From positions 558,001 through 622,000 of the forward strand of contig NZ_CP007055.1 in NCBI RefSeq assembly GCF_000517625.1: a DNA stretch of 64,000 nucleotides, given 5' to 3'. Origin of the DNA: Halostagnicola larsenii XH-48. Lineage in GTDB: Archaea > Halobacteriota > Halobacteria > Halobacteriales > Natrialbaceae. The notes beneath the pieces were generated by a model. That model saw only the letters and a program-made list of their open reading frames with translations, had not been told where the DNA came from and searched no databases. A program made the translations under genes and the position numbers. Within the stretch, counting starts at the first letter, position 1, and each line of letters starts with the position of its first letter. Positions 32,560 through 42,891 of this stretch are shown here, piece after piece.

Positions 32560-33030
32560 TTACAGTCCCTCGAGCGATCGAAGCTTCTGTTCGACCGCCG
32601 GCGGCGCGGCGCTTGGACCGTCCCGAATTCGGTGGTCGGGGATGAGAATCGGTGCCGGATTTTCCGCCAGTGCGGTTCGAACGAGGGTCACGTCGGCCTG
32701 CTCGTCCGGGTCGAGGCCGGGGGTCATTCGAGCGAGCCCCGCCACGTCGGTTCCCTCTCCGTACGGGATCGTCCGGACCTGTTCTAACACCTCGCGTTGG
32801 TCGGTCGGAACGGTGAGTGCGACGGTCACGTCCGAAAAGTCCGGTTCCTCGAGACCATCGAGATACTCGTCGAGTTCGTCGAGAATCGGATGGTCCGATT
32901 CGGCGTCCTCGTCGGGCGCGTCCGGGAACGTGACCCGCAACACGCGCCCGCTCGCGACCCCGATCTGGACGAACCGCTCGAGGTACGGCGACTCGCGCGC
33001 GTAGATCCCTGCGTCGGTGACGTCCTCCAT
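32560..33030 (-). CDS. MGMT-fold protein with Asp in place of the alkyl-acceptor Cys
   Basis: A 156-residue relative of O6-alkylguanine-DNA alkyltransferase. The C-terminal half follows the family order: [22 protein letters not shown] (the IPYGE motif), [16 protein letters not shown] (Arg finger and NP), then PDHRI where active enzymes have PCHRV. The acceptor Cys is therefore Asp132, so it cannot take up an alkyl group in the usual way. Cys-less alkyltransferase-like proteins flag alkylated guanine for excision repair; Asp is not the usual replacement. It is divergent from trpC; the start is ATG 33030. Confidence 0.8.
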   Translation of the reverse strand: MEDVTDAGIYARESPYLERFVQIGVASGRVLRVTFPDAPDEDAESDHPILDELDEYLDGLEEPDFSDVTVALTVPTDQREVLEQVRTIPYGEGTDVAGLARMTPGLDPDEQADVTLVRTALAENPAPILIPDHRIRDGPSAAPPAVEQKLRSLEGL

Positions 33031-33090
33031 ACGGTCCCTTCGGGGTGGCGTGGACTTGAATATTCGCCAGCCACAGCCCAATGGCGCAAG

Positions 33091-33121
33091 CCTTATGTAC
33101 ATATCAGTACGTCGGTGTACA
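33091..33121. promoter_or_regulatory. trp promoter with three GTAC words at 10-bp spacing
   Basis: GTAC occurs at 33097, 33107 and 33117, exactly one helical turn apart, and the set is symmetric: TGTACA-N5-GTAC-N5-TGTACA (33096-33121). It ends three bases before trpC ATG 33125 and overlaps the CTTATGTACAT TATA-like element, so a bound repressor could block initiation. It also faces the divergent MGMT-like gene. Confidence 0.6.
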
Positions 33122-33124
33122 ATA

Positions 33125-33933
33125 ATGAACTCCGAAAGCAACGTCGCACCCGCAGTCCGATCTATCCTCGAGGCTGCCCGGGAGCGAGGCCGAAGCGAGG
33201 GCGACGACGGGCCATCTGGCGGACGAACGCCCGCCAGCGACGGTCGAGTCTCCGTCGAGGCGCGTTCGCTTCCCGACGCGATAGAGCGGGCCGAACGCGA
33301 GGATCGAGTCCCGGTGATCGCAGAAGTCAAGCCGACGAGTCCGACCAGCGATGGAACGCGGGACGAGGATCCCGTCGAACTGGCCCGGGCGATGGTCGAG
33401 GGCGGCGCGAGCGCGATTTCGGTGTTGACCGAACCGACCCACTTCGATGGCTCGCCCGAGGCGTTGCGACGCGTTCGGGCCGCCGTCGACGTTCCCGTGC
33501 TTCGGAAGGATTTCGTCCTTCGAGAGTCACAGATGGACGTGGTCGAAGCAGACCTCATCCTCCTGATCGCGCGGTTCGTCGACGACCTTCCGGCGCTGGT
33601 CGCGGCCGCCCGCGACCGGGGATTCCAGCCGTTGGTCGAGGTCCACGACGCCGCGGAACTCGAGGCGGCCCTCGAGGCCGACGCCTCGATCATCGGCGTC
33701 AACAACCGCGATCTGACGAAACTCGAGGTCGATCTCGGGACGTTCGAGGGGGTCGCGCCCGCGGTCCCCGACGACGTGACGCTGATCGCCGAAAGCGGCG
33801 TGTCGGACCCGGCGGACGTGCGGCGGATGCGGGAGGCGGGTGCCGACGCACTGCTGATCGGTAGTGCGATCATGGATCACGCGAACACGGACGAGGTCGA
33901 CATCGCCGAAAACACCAGGAGATTAACACGAGT

Positions 33934-33937
<4 letters not shown>
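33125..33937 (+). CDS. trpC: Indole-3-glycerol-phosphate synthase
   Basis: A 270-residue TIM-barrel enzyme that closes the indole ring of indole-3-glycerol phosphate in tryptophan synthesis. Conserved pieces are [11 protein letters not shown] (catalytic Lys), [40 protein letters not shown] (catalytic Glu), IGVNNRDL and [13 protein letters not shown]. The N-terminal 40 residues are extended and charged. ATG 33125 directly follows the phased GTAC elements. Its stop overlaps trpB by four bases (ATGA), so the trpCBA genes are translationally coupled. Confidence 0.96.
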
Positions 33938-35231
<1,294 letters not shown>

Positions 35232-35232
<1 letters not shown>

Positions 35233-36140
35233 TGGTCGACGACGCCGGGGAAGCCGCCGACGCGAAAGCCACCGATGCGGAAAGCGGCGAAGGGTCCCCA
35301 ACCGAGACGGACGCCATCGCGACGGCGTTCGACGGCGGCGGGGCGTTCATCCCGTATCTCGCCGTCGGCGACCCGAGCTACGAGGCCTCCCTCGAGTACG
35401 TCGAGGCGCTGGCCCGCGGCGGCGCGGATCTGATCGAACTCGGCCTGCCGTTCTCGGAGCCGATGGCGGAAGGGCCGACGATTCAGGGGGCGGTCACGCG
35501 CGCGCTCGAGGCCGGCATGACGCCCGACCGCTTTTTCGAGTTCGTCTCGGACCTCGACGTCGACGTCCCGCTGGTCTGTATGACCTACTACAACCTGATC
35601 TACCAGTACGGTCCCTCCGACGGCCCGCGTTCGTTCGTCGAACGGGCCGCCCAGGTCGGCCTCGAGGGGTTCGTCGTCCCCGACCTGCCCGCCGAGGAGG
35701 CCGGACCGCTCCGGGAGGCTTGCGACGAGTTCGGACTCGACCTCGTCTTCATCGTCGCGCCGACGACTCGCGGCGACCGTCTCGAGCGGATGATGGAGCG
35801 CGTGTCGGGATACGTCTACGTGCAGGCCCGACTCGGCGCGACCGGCGCGCGCGACGACGTCTCCGATCAGACCGGCGAGAGTCTCGAGCGACTTGCCGAC
35901 TGGGAGATTCCGAAGGCGGTCGGCTTCGGAATAAAAACCGGCGAACACGCAGAGCGCATCGCCGCGGCTGGTGCCGACGGGATCATCGTCGGGAGCGCGC
36001 TCGTCGACATCGTCGCCGAGGGCCACGAAGACGACCGCCCCGTCGAGGAGACCGCGGATCGGCTCGAGGAGAAAGCTCGAGAACTCAAAGCGGGCGCGCG
36101 CCGCGGCGCGGAAAGACTGCCAGAACCAGAACATCCATAA
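35232..36140 (+). CDS. trpA: Tryptophan synthase alpha chain
   Basis: A 302-residue TIM-barrel subunit that splits indole-3-glycerol phosphate and passes indole to TrpB. The catalytic Glu is Glu69 ([12 protein letters not shown]). The residue matching the bacterial catalytic Asp60 is Glu80 (MAEGPTIQ), a conservative Asp-to-Glu change; the neighbouring FSD is FSE as well. The phosphate loop [14 protein letters not shown] and the ending VGSALVDIV are intact. The first 28 residues are an acidic extension. Its ATG overlaps the trpB stop (TGATG). The Glu variant may be usual in haloarchaea. Confidence 0.95.
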
Positions 36141-36164
36141 CTCGAAGCTTGCTACAGAACCACA

Positions 36165-36959
36165 ATGACTACCGGAACTGACGCGCGACTCGACAGGATC
36201 GGGACGGACGGCAACTACGTCATCGTCCCGATGGACCACGGCATCACACTGGGTCCGGTAACGGGCCTCAAAGACATCGAATCGACCATCGACGCGGTGA
36301 CACGCGGCGGCGCAGACGCCGTGTTGACCCAGAGAGGGATCGCTCCCCGCGTCCACGAGAACAAAAACGGGAAGGGATACATCGTCCACCTCAACGCCTC
36401 TACCTCTATCGGCCCCGATTCGAACGACAAACGCCTCACCGGCACCGTCGAAGACGCGATTCGGGTCGGTGCGGACGCGGTCTCCTTTCACATCAACGTC
36501 GGCTCGAACCACGAACCGGACCAGATCACGCAACTCTCCGAAGTAACCTCCGAGGCCGCTCGCTACGGAATTCCCGTCCTCGCGATGGCTTACGCCCGCG
36601 GCCCGGACGTCGACGGCGCGGATCCCGAGGCGCTCGGCCACGCGGTCCGACTCGCCGAGGAGATCGGCGCGGACGTCGTCAAAACCGGCTACAGCGGCGA
36701 CGCGGACAGCTTCGAACACGTCTGTGAATCGACCCGGCTCCCGGTCGTCATTGCTGGCGGATCCAAAGGAACCGACCGTGAGACGATCGAGATGGTTCGA
36801 GGCGCGATGGATGCGGGCGGCGCGGGCATCTCGATGGGGCGCTCGATCTTCCAGCACGAGGATCCGGAAGCGATCGCCACGGCCGTCGCGGGCGTCGTTC
36901 ACGACGATCTCTCCGTCGACGACGCGTTAGCGACCGCCGGGCTCGCGCTCGAGGCCTGA
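36165..36959 (+). CDS. 2-amino-3,7-dideoxy-D-threo-hept-6-ulosonate synthase (archaeal shikimate route)
   Basis: A 264-residue class I aldolase-like protein of the ADH synthase (AroA') group. VIVPMDHGITLGPVTGL at the N-terminus, RVHENKNGKGYIVHLNAST, DAVSFHINVGS and VVKTGYSGD (Schiff-base Lys), with the phosphate-binding VIAGGSKGTDRE and GAGISMGRSIF, are the family pattern. It condenses a sugar-phosphate-derived unit with aspartate semialdehyde in archaea that lack the DAHP route. It follows trpA by 24 bases. The partner dehydroquinate synthase II is at 39249, so the locus supplies aromatic amino acids. Confidence 0.92.
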   Translation: MTTGTDARLDRIGTDGNYVIVPMDHGITLGPVTGLKDIESTIDAVTRGGADAVLTQRGIAPRVHENKNGKGYIVHLNASTSIGPDSNDKRLTGTVEDAIRVGADAVSFHINVGSNHEPDQITQLSEVTSEAARYGIPVLAMAYARGPDVDGADPEALGHAVRLAEEIGADVVKTGYSGDADSFEHVCESTRLPVVIAGGSKGTDRETIEMVRGAMDAGGAGISMGRSIFQHEDPEAIATAVAGVVHDDLSVDDALATAGLALEA

Positions 36960-37077
36960 TTCTCTGAGTCGGTTTCGGCTGCGTACGATACTTGTTCCGT
37001 TCGATTAGCGGTGAGCTCACGTAGCAAGCGGTGAGGGACCGAAATCACTACAGTACTTCCGTTCGTTTGCCCCGGTC

Positions 37078-37638
37078 GTGACAGACGGCGAGACGTTGAC
37101 GATCGACGACGAGTTACTCGCTCGAGCGCGAATCCACGCGAGAGACGTCGATATCGCCGTCGACTTAGCGCGCGTCGAGTGGGAGGTCTCGACGCGAGCG
37201 CGCCGCCGCGCGGGGGCCTGTCGCTGGGACCGCGAGCGCGAGGTCGCGACGATCGTCCTCACTCGACGAGCCTACGAGACCTACGACTGGGAGACGTTCG
37301 CGGCCGTCGTTCGCCACGAACTCGTCCACGCCTGGGAGTTCCAGCAGTTCGGCGAATCGGGCCACGGACAACGGTTTCGAACGCGGGCCGGCGAACTCGA
37401 CGCGCCGCGACACTGCGAAACGTTCGCCGAACCGCGGTACGTGATCCGCTGTCTCGCTTCTGACTGTGACTGGGAGGCCCATCGCCACCGCGCATCAGGC
37501 CCCGTGAAAGCGCCGGACAACTACTGCTGTGGCGAGTGCGGCAGCGACTACGAAGTCGAACACGCAGAGAGCGGCCGAACCTGGCGGTCTGCCAGCGGCT
37601 ACGGCGGTGCGAAGGCCGCGCTCGAGGAAGAGTGGTGA
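37078..37638 (+). CDS. SprT-like zinc metallopeptidase domain protein
   Basis: A 186-residue SprT-like protein. The catalytic motif is HELVHAWE (His80, Glu81, His84), the third zinc ligand is probably His96 (SGHGQRF), and a C-terminal zinc ribbon follows (IRCLASDCDWEAHRHR, NYCCGECGSDYEV). SprT-family proteases include Spartan/Wss1, which degrade DNA-protein crosslinks; the prokaryotic ones are poorly characterised. The start is GTG 37078. It is 118 bases after aroA' and has no evident functional link to it. Confidence 0.87.
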   Translation: MTDGETLTIDDELLARARIHARDVDIAVDLARVEWEVSTRARRRAGACRWDREREVATIVLTRRAYETYDWETFAAVVRHELVHAWEFQQFGESGHGQRFRTRAGELDAPRHCETFAEPRYVIRCLASDCDWEAHRHRASGPVKAPDNYCCGECGSDYEVEHAESGRTWRSASGYGGAKAALEEEW

Positions 37639-37702
37639 CTGCGCAGGCGACCACGGCGGCCGTTCTCACAAGACTTTATTTGCTCGTTCGTCTCCTTCCG
37701 GT

Positions 37703-38386
37703 ATGAGAGTCCTCGATTTGATGCTCGGACGGAACGGTGACGACACCGACGGGGAGCGAGCCCGCTTCACGAGCGATCGATACGACGTGACCTACACCGT
37801 TTCTGCGGACAGTCACGAGATCGCGTACGTCGTTCCGATCCGACGGGCCGAACTCGAGGCCTTCGCCGACCTCGTCGATCTCGAGCGCGAGACGCCCTAC
37901 GCGGACGACGGCGAGGAATCGCCCGCGGCGTCACTCGAGTCCGTCCTCGAGAGCGATTCGATCGACGCGGACGCGTGGACCGAACGGATGCAAGCGCCGC
38001 GACAGACGGTCGAACCGATCCTCGAGCACTGGTTGGAATTCGTCGACGACGAGGAAGCCTCTGGAGGCGAATCAGGGCGTTCGAACGCTGGGAGCGAGAC
38101 GGACGAAGCGAGTGAGACAGGCGGCGCGAACGAGACGGCCGACGCCGACGCATCGGATCGCGACGCCGGATCGTCCGTCGAGATCGTCTACCTCCCCGTC
38201 GAGACCGAATCGGCGTTCGCGGCGTTCTTTCAGACGTGTCGCAAGCGAGCCGATCAGGATCACGATCCGTTCGAACTGCCGGACGACATCGCCACTGCCG
38301 CGGGTGTGCTCACGCAGATCAAACAGGCGACCGACAGACCCGAGAACCGCGTCGTCGTCAACCAGGCGTACGTTCCGCAACTCTAA
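37703..38386 (+). CDS. Unknown haloarchaeal protein
   Basis: A 227-residue acidic protein I do not recognise. The first 50 residues (MRVLDLMLGRNG, then DRYDVTYTVSADSHEIAYVVPIRR) contain a strand-rich segment; a disordered Ser/Glu/Thr/Ala-rich stretch (about 118-155) precedes a second ordered domain (SVEIVYLPVETESAFAAFFQTCRKRAD, PDDIATAAGVLTQIKQAT). There is no signal peptide or membrane helix. ACTTTATTTGC at 37673-37683 is a possible TATA box about 25 bases before ATG 37703. Confidence 0.75.
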   Translation: MRVLDLMLGRNGDDTDGERARFTSDRYDVTYTVSADSHEIAYVVPIRRAELEAFADLVDLERETPYADDGEESPAASLESVLESDSIDADAWTERMQAPRQTVEPILEHWLEFVDDEEASGGESGRSNAGSETDEASETGGANETADADASDRDAGSSVEIVYLPVETESAFAAFFQTCRKRADQDHDPFELPDDIATAAGVLTQIKQATDRPENRVVVNQAYVPQL

Positions 38387-38470
38387 CCGGCTGCGTTTTT
38401 CCCTGCGGCCGGCTGGAACCGTTTCCCGATCGGCGAACTGTTTGGGGTCGTTGTGGAACGCGAACTGCGT

Positions 38471-39139
38471 TCAGACGATCGATTCGAACTCCTCGAGCGA
38501 CGTGAGTCGATAGGTCGGCTCGTGTTCGAGTTCGGTTCCGTGGCCGAGGTCGATCCACGCCGAATCCATGCCCATCGCGTTCGCCCCGGCGACATCCGCG
38601 TGGAGGTTGTCGCCGATGTGTAACGTTTCGTTCGGCTCGACCTCGAGCGCCGACAGCGCCAGTTCGAACGGCGTCGAGTCCGGTTTCGGCGGGACGCCGT
38701 TTTTCGGATCGACGAACACCTTCGCGTCGAAGGTGTCCGCGAGTCCGAGCGCCGCGAGCTTTTTCGACTGCGTCTCCTCGCCCCCGTTCGTGATCAGCGC
38801 GACGGGTCCGCGTTCGGCCGCGAGCTCGAGTGCGGCCTCAGCGCCGGAGCGAAAGCGAACCCGTGCGGGGTCGACCGTCTCGAGGTAGGCGCCCGCGAGA
38901 TCAGGGGCGACCGAGGGGGCCACTCCAGCCTGCTCGGCGGCCGTCGAAAAAAGGTGTTCGAAAAACTGCCGGTCGGTGTCGGCGGTCGGGAGGTCCCGCG
39001 AGGCGTACCGTAGCTGGGCCGTGGTACAGAACTGCTCGACACCGGCCCGTTCGAAGGTGGTCTCGAGCAGCGCGTCTCGGTCCTCGATCGGCTCGCAGAG
39101 GGTGCTGTCGAGGTCGAAACAGATCGCGTCGTACGACAT
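38471..39139 (-). CDS. HAD superfamily hydrolase
   Basis: A 222-residue HAD phosphatase. Motif I is CFDLDSTLCEP (nucleophile Asp and acid Asp, DxDST), motif II is ALITNGGEETQ, motif III Lys is in SKKLAALGL or PPKPDSTPF, and motif IV is HIGDNLHADVAGANAMG. A helical cap of C1 type lies between motif I and II (about 18-90). Such enzymes act on small phosphorylated metabolites; pyrimidine or sugar phosphates are typical. It is convergent with the upstream unknown gene and divergent from aroB'. Confidence 0.9.
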   Translation of the reverse strand: MSYDAICFDLDSTLCEPIEDRDALLETTFERAGVEQFCTTAQLRYASRDLPTADTDRQFFEHLFSTAAEQAGVAPSVAPDLAGAYLETVDPARVRFRSGAEAALELAAERGPVALITNGGEETQSKKLAALGLADTFDAKVFVDPKNGVPPKPDSTPFELALSALEVEPNETLHIGDNLHADVAGANAMGMDSAWIDLGHGTELEHEPTYRLTSLEEFESIV

Positions 39140-39248
39140 CTACCCCGTCTAGCGGCGTCGACACCCTGAACCTTTCGCCGGGACCGATACTCCGGCGACG
39201 ACTGTCGAATTCGCCACGTTCAAGCCACTCCCCTTCGAGGGTCGAGTT

Positions 39249-40427
39249 ATGACGAGAGCTGTCTGGATAAAAGCCGACGATACCGTCGGCGACTGGGACG
39301 ACCGCCGCGAGCGGATCACGACCGCACTCGAGGCGGGCGCAGACTGGGTACTGGTCGACGAAGACGACGTCGAACGCGTCCGCGAACTCGGCGACATCAA
39401 CGTCGCGGCGTTTCGCACCGACGGCGACGTGTCGCTCATCGACAACGCCGAAGACGAGACGACGACCGCACAACCCGATACGGTCGTCGTCGGCAAGGAA
39501 GGCGAGGGTGACGGCACCGTCGACCTCCCCAACGACTTTTCGGGATCGGCGGATCTCTCGACGCTCCGGCGGAACGGCAGCGTCGACTGGGGATCCTACG
39601 TGCGCATTCTCGGCAAAGAGTACGAGGAGTTCGCGGAAACGGCCGCGACCGAAGCCGAGTATACCATCGTCGCCGGCGAAGACTGGACGATCATCCCGCT
39701 CGAGAACCTGATCGCCAGAATCGGCGAGGAGACCACCCTCGTCGCGGGCGTCACGAGCGCCGACGGAGCGAAAACCGCGTTCGAAACGCTCGAGATCGGT
39801 GCAGACGCCGTCTTGCTCGACTCGGACGACCCCGACGAAATCCGCCGCACCGTCGAAGTTCGCGACGAAGCGGAACGAGAGAATCTGGATCTGGAGTACG
39901 CCGAAGTCGTCGATATCGAACAGATCGGCAGCGCGGACCGGGTCTGCGTCGATACCGGCAGCTTGCTCGATCACGACGAGGGAATGCTCGTCGGCTCGAT
40001 GAGTCGCGGACTCGTGTTCGTCCACGCCGAAACCGCCAAATCGCCGTACGTCGCCTCGCGTCCGTTCCGGGTCAACGCCGGCGCGGTCCACGCCTACGTC
40101 CGGACTCCAGACGGCGGGACGAAGTACCTCTCCGAACTCCAGAGCGGCGACGAGGTCCAACTGGTCGACCTCGAGGGAAACACCCGCGAAGCGATCGTCG
40201 GCCGCGTCAAAATCGAGAAACGGCCGATGTTCCGGGTCGCTCTCGAGACCGACGACGGCGACCACATCGAAACGCTGCTCCAGAACGCAGAGACGATCAA
40301 GGTCCCGACCGCGGAGGGACGAACGGCGGTGACGGATCTCGAAGCTGGCGATCAACTCCTGTTGTACTACGAGGATACGGCGCGACACTTCGGCGAAGCC
40401 GTCGAAGAGAGCATCATCGAGAAGTAG
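39249..40427 (+). CDS. aroB': 3-dehydroquinate synthase II (archaeal)
   Basis: A 392-residue enzyme of the archaeal AroB' family, unrelated to bacterial AroB. VWIKADDTVGDWDDRRERITTALEAGADWVLVDEDD, the NAD-linked EWTIIPLENLIA region (here EDWTIIPLENLIARIG), VCVDTGSLLDHDEGMLVGSMSRGLVFVHAET and YVASRPFRVNAGAVHAYV are diagnostic. It oxidatively deaminates and cyclises the ADH-synthase product to 3-dehydroquinate. Its partner synthase is at 36165, 2.3 kb upstream on the same strand. Confidence 0.95.
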   Translation: MTRAVWIKADDTVGDWDDRRERITTALEAGADWVLVDEDDVERVRELGDINVAAFRTDGDVSLIDNAEDETTTAQPDTVVVGKEGEGDGTVDLPNDFSGSADLSTLRRNGSVDWGSYVRILGKEYEEFAETAATEAEYTIVAGEDWTIIPLENLIARIGEETTLVAGVTSADGAKTAFETLEIGADAVLLDSDDPDEIRRTVEVRDEAERENLDLEYAEVVDIEQIGSADRVCVDTGSLLDHDEGMLVGSMSRGLVFVHAETAKSPYVASRPFRVNAGAVHAYVRTPDGGTKYLSELQSGDEVQLVDLEGNTREAIVGRVKIEKRPMFRVALETDDGDHIETLLQNAETIKVPTAEGRTAVTDLEAGDQLLLYYEDTARHFGEAVEESIIEK

Positions 40428-40466
40428 CGGATCGACGCAGTGTGTATCCGTTGACGAACAAGACTC

Positions 40467-40880
40467 TTAGAGCAGGTCCGAGTCTTCTTCGGGTGCCTCG
40501 AGCCGAGTCGTACACCAGTGGCAAAACGAGAGGTCCTCGTCGAGTTCCTTCCCGCAGGCCGGGCAGGTCGGCCCGTCGGTGTTCCCCGAGCTAGTCGGCG
40601 GGAGCCCGAGCGCCCGAAACGTCGAGTCGACCGTCGCGAACAATACGATGAACATCAGGAAGAACTGGTTCACCATGCTCGTTTCCGTTTCCATCGTCTC
40701 CATCATGGCGCCCATTGATTCGGCCTCCATGAGCAGTTCCATCGGCACGAAGAAGTAGACACCAAGCGTGAATAACCCGCCGAACAGAAGGGCACGAGCC
40801 CAATCGCGAAGCAAAACGTGTCCCGCGCCGGGCATAATAATCGAGAGGATCGCAGCGGATATCGCACGGATCCAGGTCAT
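40467..40880 (-). CDS. Membrane protein with C-terminal zinc ribbon
   Basis: A 137-residue protein. Two or three hydrophobic helices (AISAAILSIIMPGAGHVLL, ALLFGGLFTLGVYFFVP, FFLMFIVLFATVDSTF) enclose a Met-rich loop (SMGAMMETMETETSM). The C-terminus is a zinc ribbon: TCPACGKELDEDLSFCHWCTTRLE. The MPGAGHVLL and GLFTLG motifs recall TM2-like small membrane proteins. Function unknown. It is convergent with aroB', and the Met-rich loop could bind metal. Confidence 0.78.
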   Translation of the reverse strand: MTWIRAISAAILSIIMPGAGHVLLRDWARALLFGGLFTLGVYFFVPMELLMEAESMGAMMETMETETSMVNQFFLMFIVLFATVDSTFRALGLPPTSSGNTDGPTCPACGKELDEDLSFCHWCTTRLEAPEEDSDLL

Positions 40881-41029
40881 GTCTCTGGATTGATTTCGGG
40901 GTGACGGCCACTTAACCTTCCGGTTTCCCTACAACCGGACAGTCACTCGTTGTGTGGGCTCGTTCGAAGAAAAACCGACTGCTGACGGTATTCGCGGCGA
41001 GTTTTCGACACCCAGGGTTCGACAGAACG

Positions 41030-42010
41030 TTAGGCCGCTCCGAGCGTTTCCTCGGCCTCGAGCAGTTCGTGATACCGGTTTCGGATCGTCACTTCGGAGA
41101 TGTCGGCGACGTCGCTGACGGCCGCCTGCGTCGTCTTCTCGTTGGTCAGCAAGGCGGCGGCGTAGACGGCGGCGGCGGCGAGGCCGACCGGCGACTTGCC
41201 CGAGTGGACGCCCTTTTCCTTTGCGTTCTGGAGCAGACTTCGCGCGCGGTGTTCGGCTTCGTCCGAGAGCTCGAGTCCCGACGCGAACCGCGGCACGTAG
41301 CTCTCCGGATCGGCCGGCTGGACCTCGAGGCCGAGTTCGCGAACGACGTAACGGTAGGTGCGTGCGATCTCGTTTTTCTCGACGCGGCTGACGTCTGCGA
41401 TCTCGTCGAGACTTCGGGGGACGCCCGCCTGACGCGCGGCGGCGTAGACACACGCTGTCGAGACGCCCTCGATGGAGCGACCGGGAAGCAGGTCTTCGTT
41501 AAGTGCGCGCCGATAGATGACCGACGCCGTCTCGCGGACGTTCGTCGGTAGACCGAGCGCCGAGGCCATCCGGTCGATTTCGCCAAGCGCCTGTTTCAGG
41601 TTACGCTCCTTGGAGTCGCGGGTCCGGAAGCGCTCGTTCCACTTGCGCAGGCGCTGCATCTTCTCTCGCTGTCGGGAGCCAAGCGAGTTACCGTAGGCGT
41701 CTTTGTTGCGCCAGTCGATATTCGTCGACAGCCCCTTGTCGTGCATGGTGTTCGTCGTCGGTGCGCCGACGCGGGACTTCTTGTTCTTCTCGGCGGCGTC
41801 GAACGCGCGCCACTCCGGACCGCGGTCGACAGAATCCTCCTCGACGACGAGCCCGCAGTCTTCACAGACGGTCTCGCCGTGTTCGTCGTCGACGACGAGA
41901 TTGCCCGTACACTCGGGACAGTCGAGGCTGCTCTGTTCGGCTTCGTCTGCCTCCTCGGTTGTTTCTTGTTCGCTACGACGTACTCTGGTGTTTGAGGTTG
42001 CGTTGGTCAT
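41030..42010 (-). CDS. tfb: Transcription initiation factor TFB (TFIIB), paralogue 2
   Basis: A 326-residue TFIIB homologue. The zinc ribbon uses Cys31, Cys34, Cys49 and Cys52; the B-reader and linker (DRGPEWRAFDAAEKNKKSRVGAP, KGLSTNIDWRNKDAYG) and both cyclin repeats are complete, with SIEGVSTACVYAAARQAG and KTTQAAVSDVADISEVTIRNRY at the repeat ends. It is closer to the consensus than paralogue 1 at 4760 and so may be a general, housekeeping TFB. ATG 42010 is chosen over a longer frame to 42220. The upstream region is AT-rich and could be autoregulated. Confidence 0.96.
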   Translation of the reverse strand: MTNATSNTRVRRSEQETTEEADEAEQSSLDCPECTGNLVVDDEHGETVCEDCGLVVEEDSVDRGPEWRAFDAAEKNKKSRVGAPTTNTMHDKGLSTNIDWRNKDAYGNSLGSRQREKMQRLRKWNERFRTRDSKERNLKQALGEIDRMASALGLPTNVRETASVIYRRALNEDLLPGRSIEGVSTACVYAAARQAGVPRSLDEIADVSRVEKNEIARTYRYVVRELGLEVQPADPESYVPRFASGLELSDEAEHRARSLLQNAKEKGVHSGKSPVGLAAAAVYAAALLTNEKTTQAAVSDVADISEVTIRNRYHELLEAEETLGAA

Positions 42011-42244
42011 ACGATGGCGGATACGGCCCGGCGAGACGACACGGAAAAGCCGGACGGATTCGTTACCTTTCCCGTTCTGAGACTCGGGAGATAAGGGTTT
42101 CGGAATCCATAGCTCACAACGCTCGAAAACAGGTAATTCGTCGGAAGTGGTATGAATTATCAAAACATTCAAATCAGGTTCGAAATCAGGGTCACGCCCT
42201 ACGGAGAGTAAACTACACAACGATCACGCGTCCTCTTCTCGCAC

Positions 42245-42766
42245 ATGCACGTCGCCGTCGGGAGCACGAACCCGGTCAAGCAACGCGCCGTCGAACGAGT
42301 ACTCGAGGAGTTCGAGGGATCGGTCGTCTCCGTCTCCGTCGACTCCGGCGTGAGCGAACAGCCATCGTCCGTCGAGGAGACGGTCACGGGGGCCAGAAAC
42401 CGGGCGCAGAGAGCGCTCGAGGCGACCGACGCGGGCTACGGCGTTGGACTCGAGGGAGGCGTTACGCGCTTCGAGTGCGCTCCTGGCGTTCGGCTCATCA
42501 TGTGGGCCTGCGTCACCGACGGGGAGCGCCTCGAGGTCGCGAGCGGCCCGTCGCTTCGGTTACCTGACTCGATCGGAGCCCGCCTCGACGCGGGCGAGGA
42601 ACTCGGCCCCGTTATGGACGACCGGCTCGGGACGGACAACATCGCGGAGGCAGCGGGCGCTGCCGGCGCGCTCACGGGCGGACTGACCTCCCGAACGCAG
42701 GCGCTGGCCGAAGCCGTCGCGTGCGCGTTCGGCCCGTTCGTCACGACACACTACGAATCCGACTGA
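42245..42766 (+). CDS. DUF84/inosine-xanthosine triphosphatase-like NTPase
   Basis: A 173-residue protein of the YjjX/DUF84 family, housecleaning NTPases that hydrolyse ITP and XTP. HVAVGSTNPVKQRAVERVLEEF gives the phosphate-binding N-terminus, SVSVDSGVSEQPSSVEETVTGARNRA is the conserved Q-P and E-E region, and GVGLEGGV with DDRLGTDNIAEAAGAAGALTGGL closes the active site. GAGAGTAAAC at 42201-42210 is a possible promoter about 35 bases upstream. It is divergent from TFB paralogue 2. Confidence 0.9.
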   Translation: MHVAVGSTNPVKQRAVERVLEEFEGSVVSVSVDSGVSEQPSSVEETVTGARNRAQRALEATDAGYGVGLEGGVTRFECAPGVRLIMWACVTDGERLEVASGPSLRLPDSIGARLDAGEELGPVMDDRLGTDNIAEAAGAAGALTGGLTSRTQALAEAVACAFGPFVTTHYESD

Positions 42767-42891
42767 CGAGTCACAGAGCCGGGGCTGGGGCTCGAGCAGA
42801 TCCTTCCTGGGACCGTAGACGATTTTGAACCTCGGCCACACATTCCATCGCCGGACCGTTCTCGCTTTCTGAGAGTCGCCAACTCGGATGT

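Noticed and set aside
32560-33873. Continuous frame making the MGMT-like protein 437 residues long
   Set aside because: The first 280 residues are Ser/Arg-rich antisense of trpC; the family sequence begins at ATG 33030.
42176-42195. GGTTCGAAATC resembling a tRNA T-loop
   Set aside because: The flanking bases cannot form the 5-bp T-stem, and no acceptor stem is present between TFB2 and the DUF84 gene.
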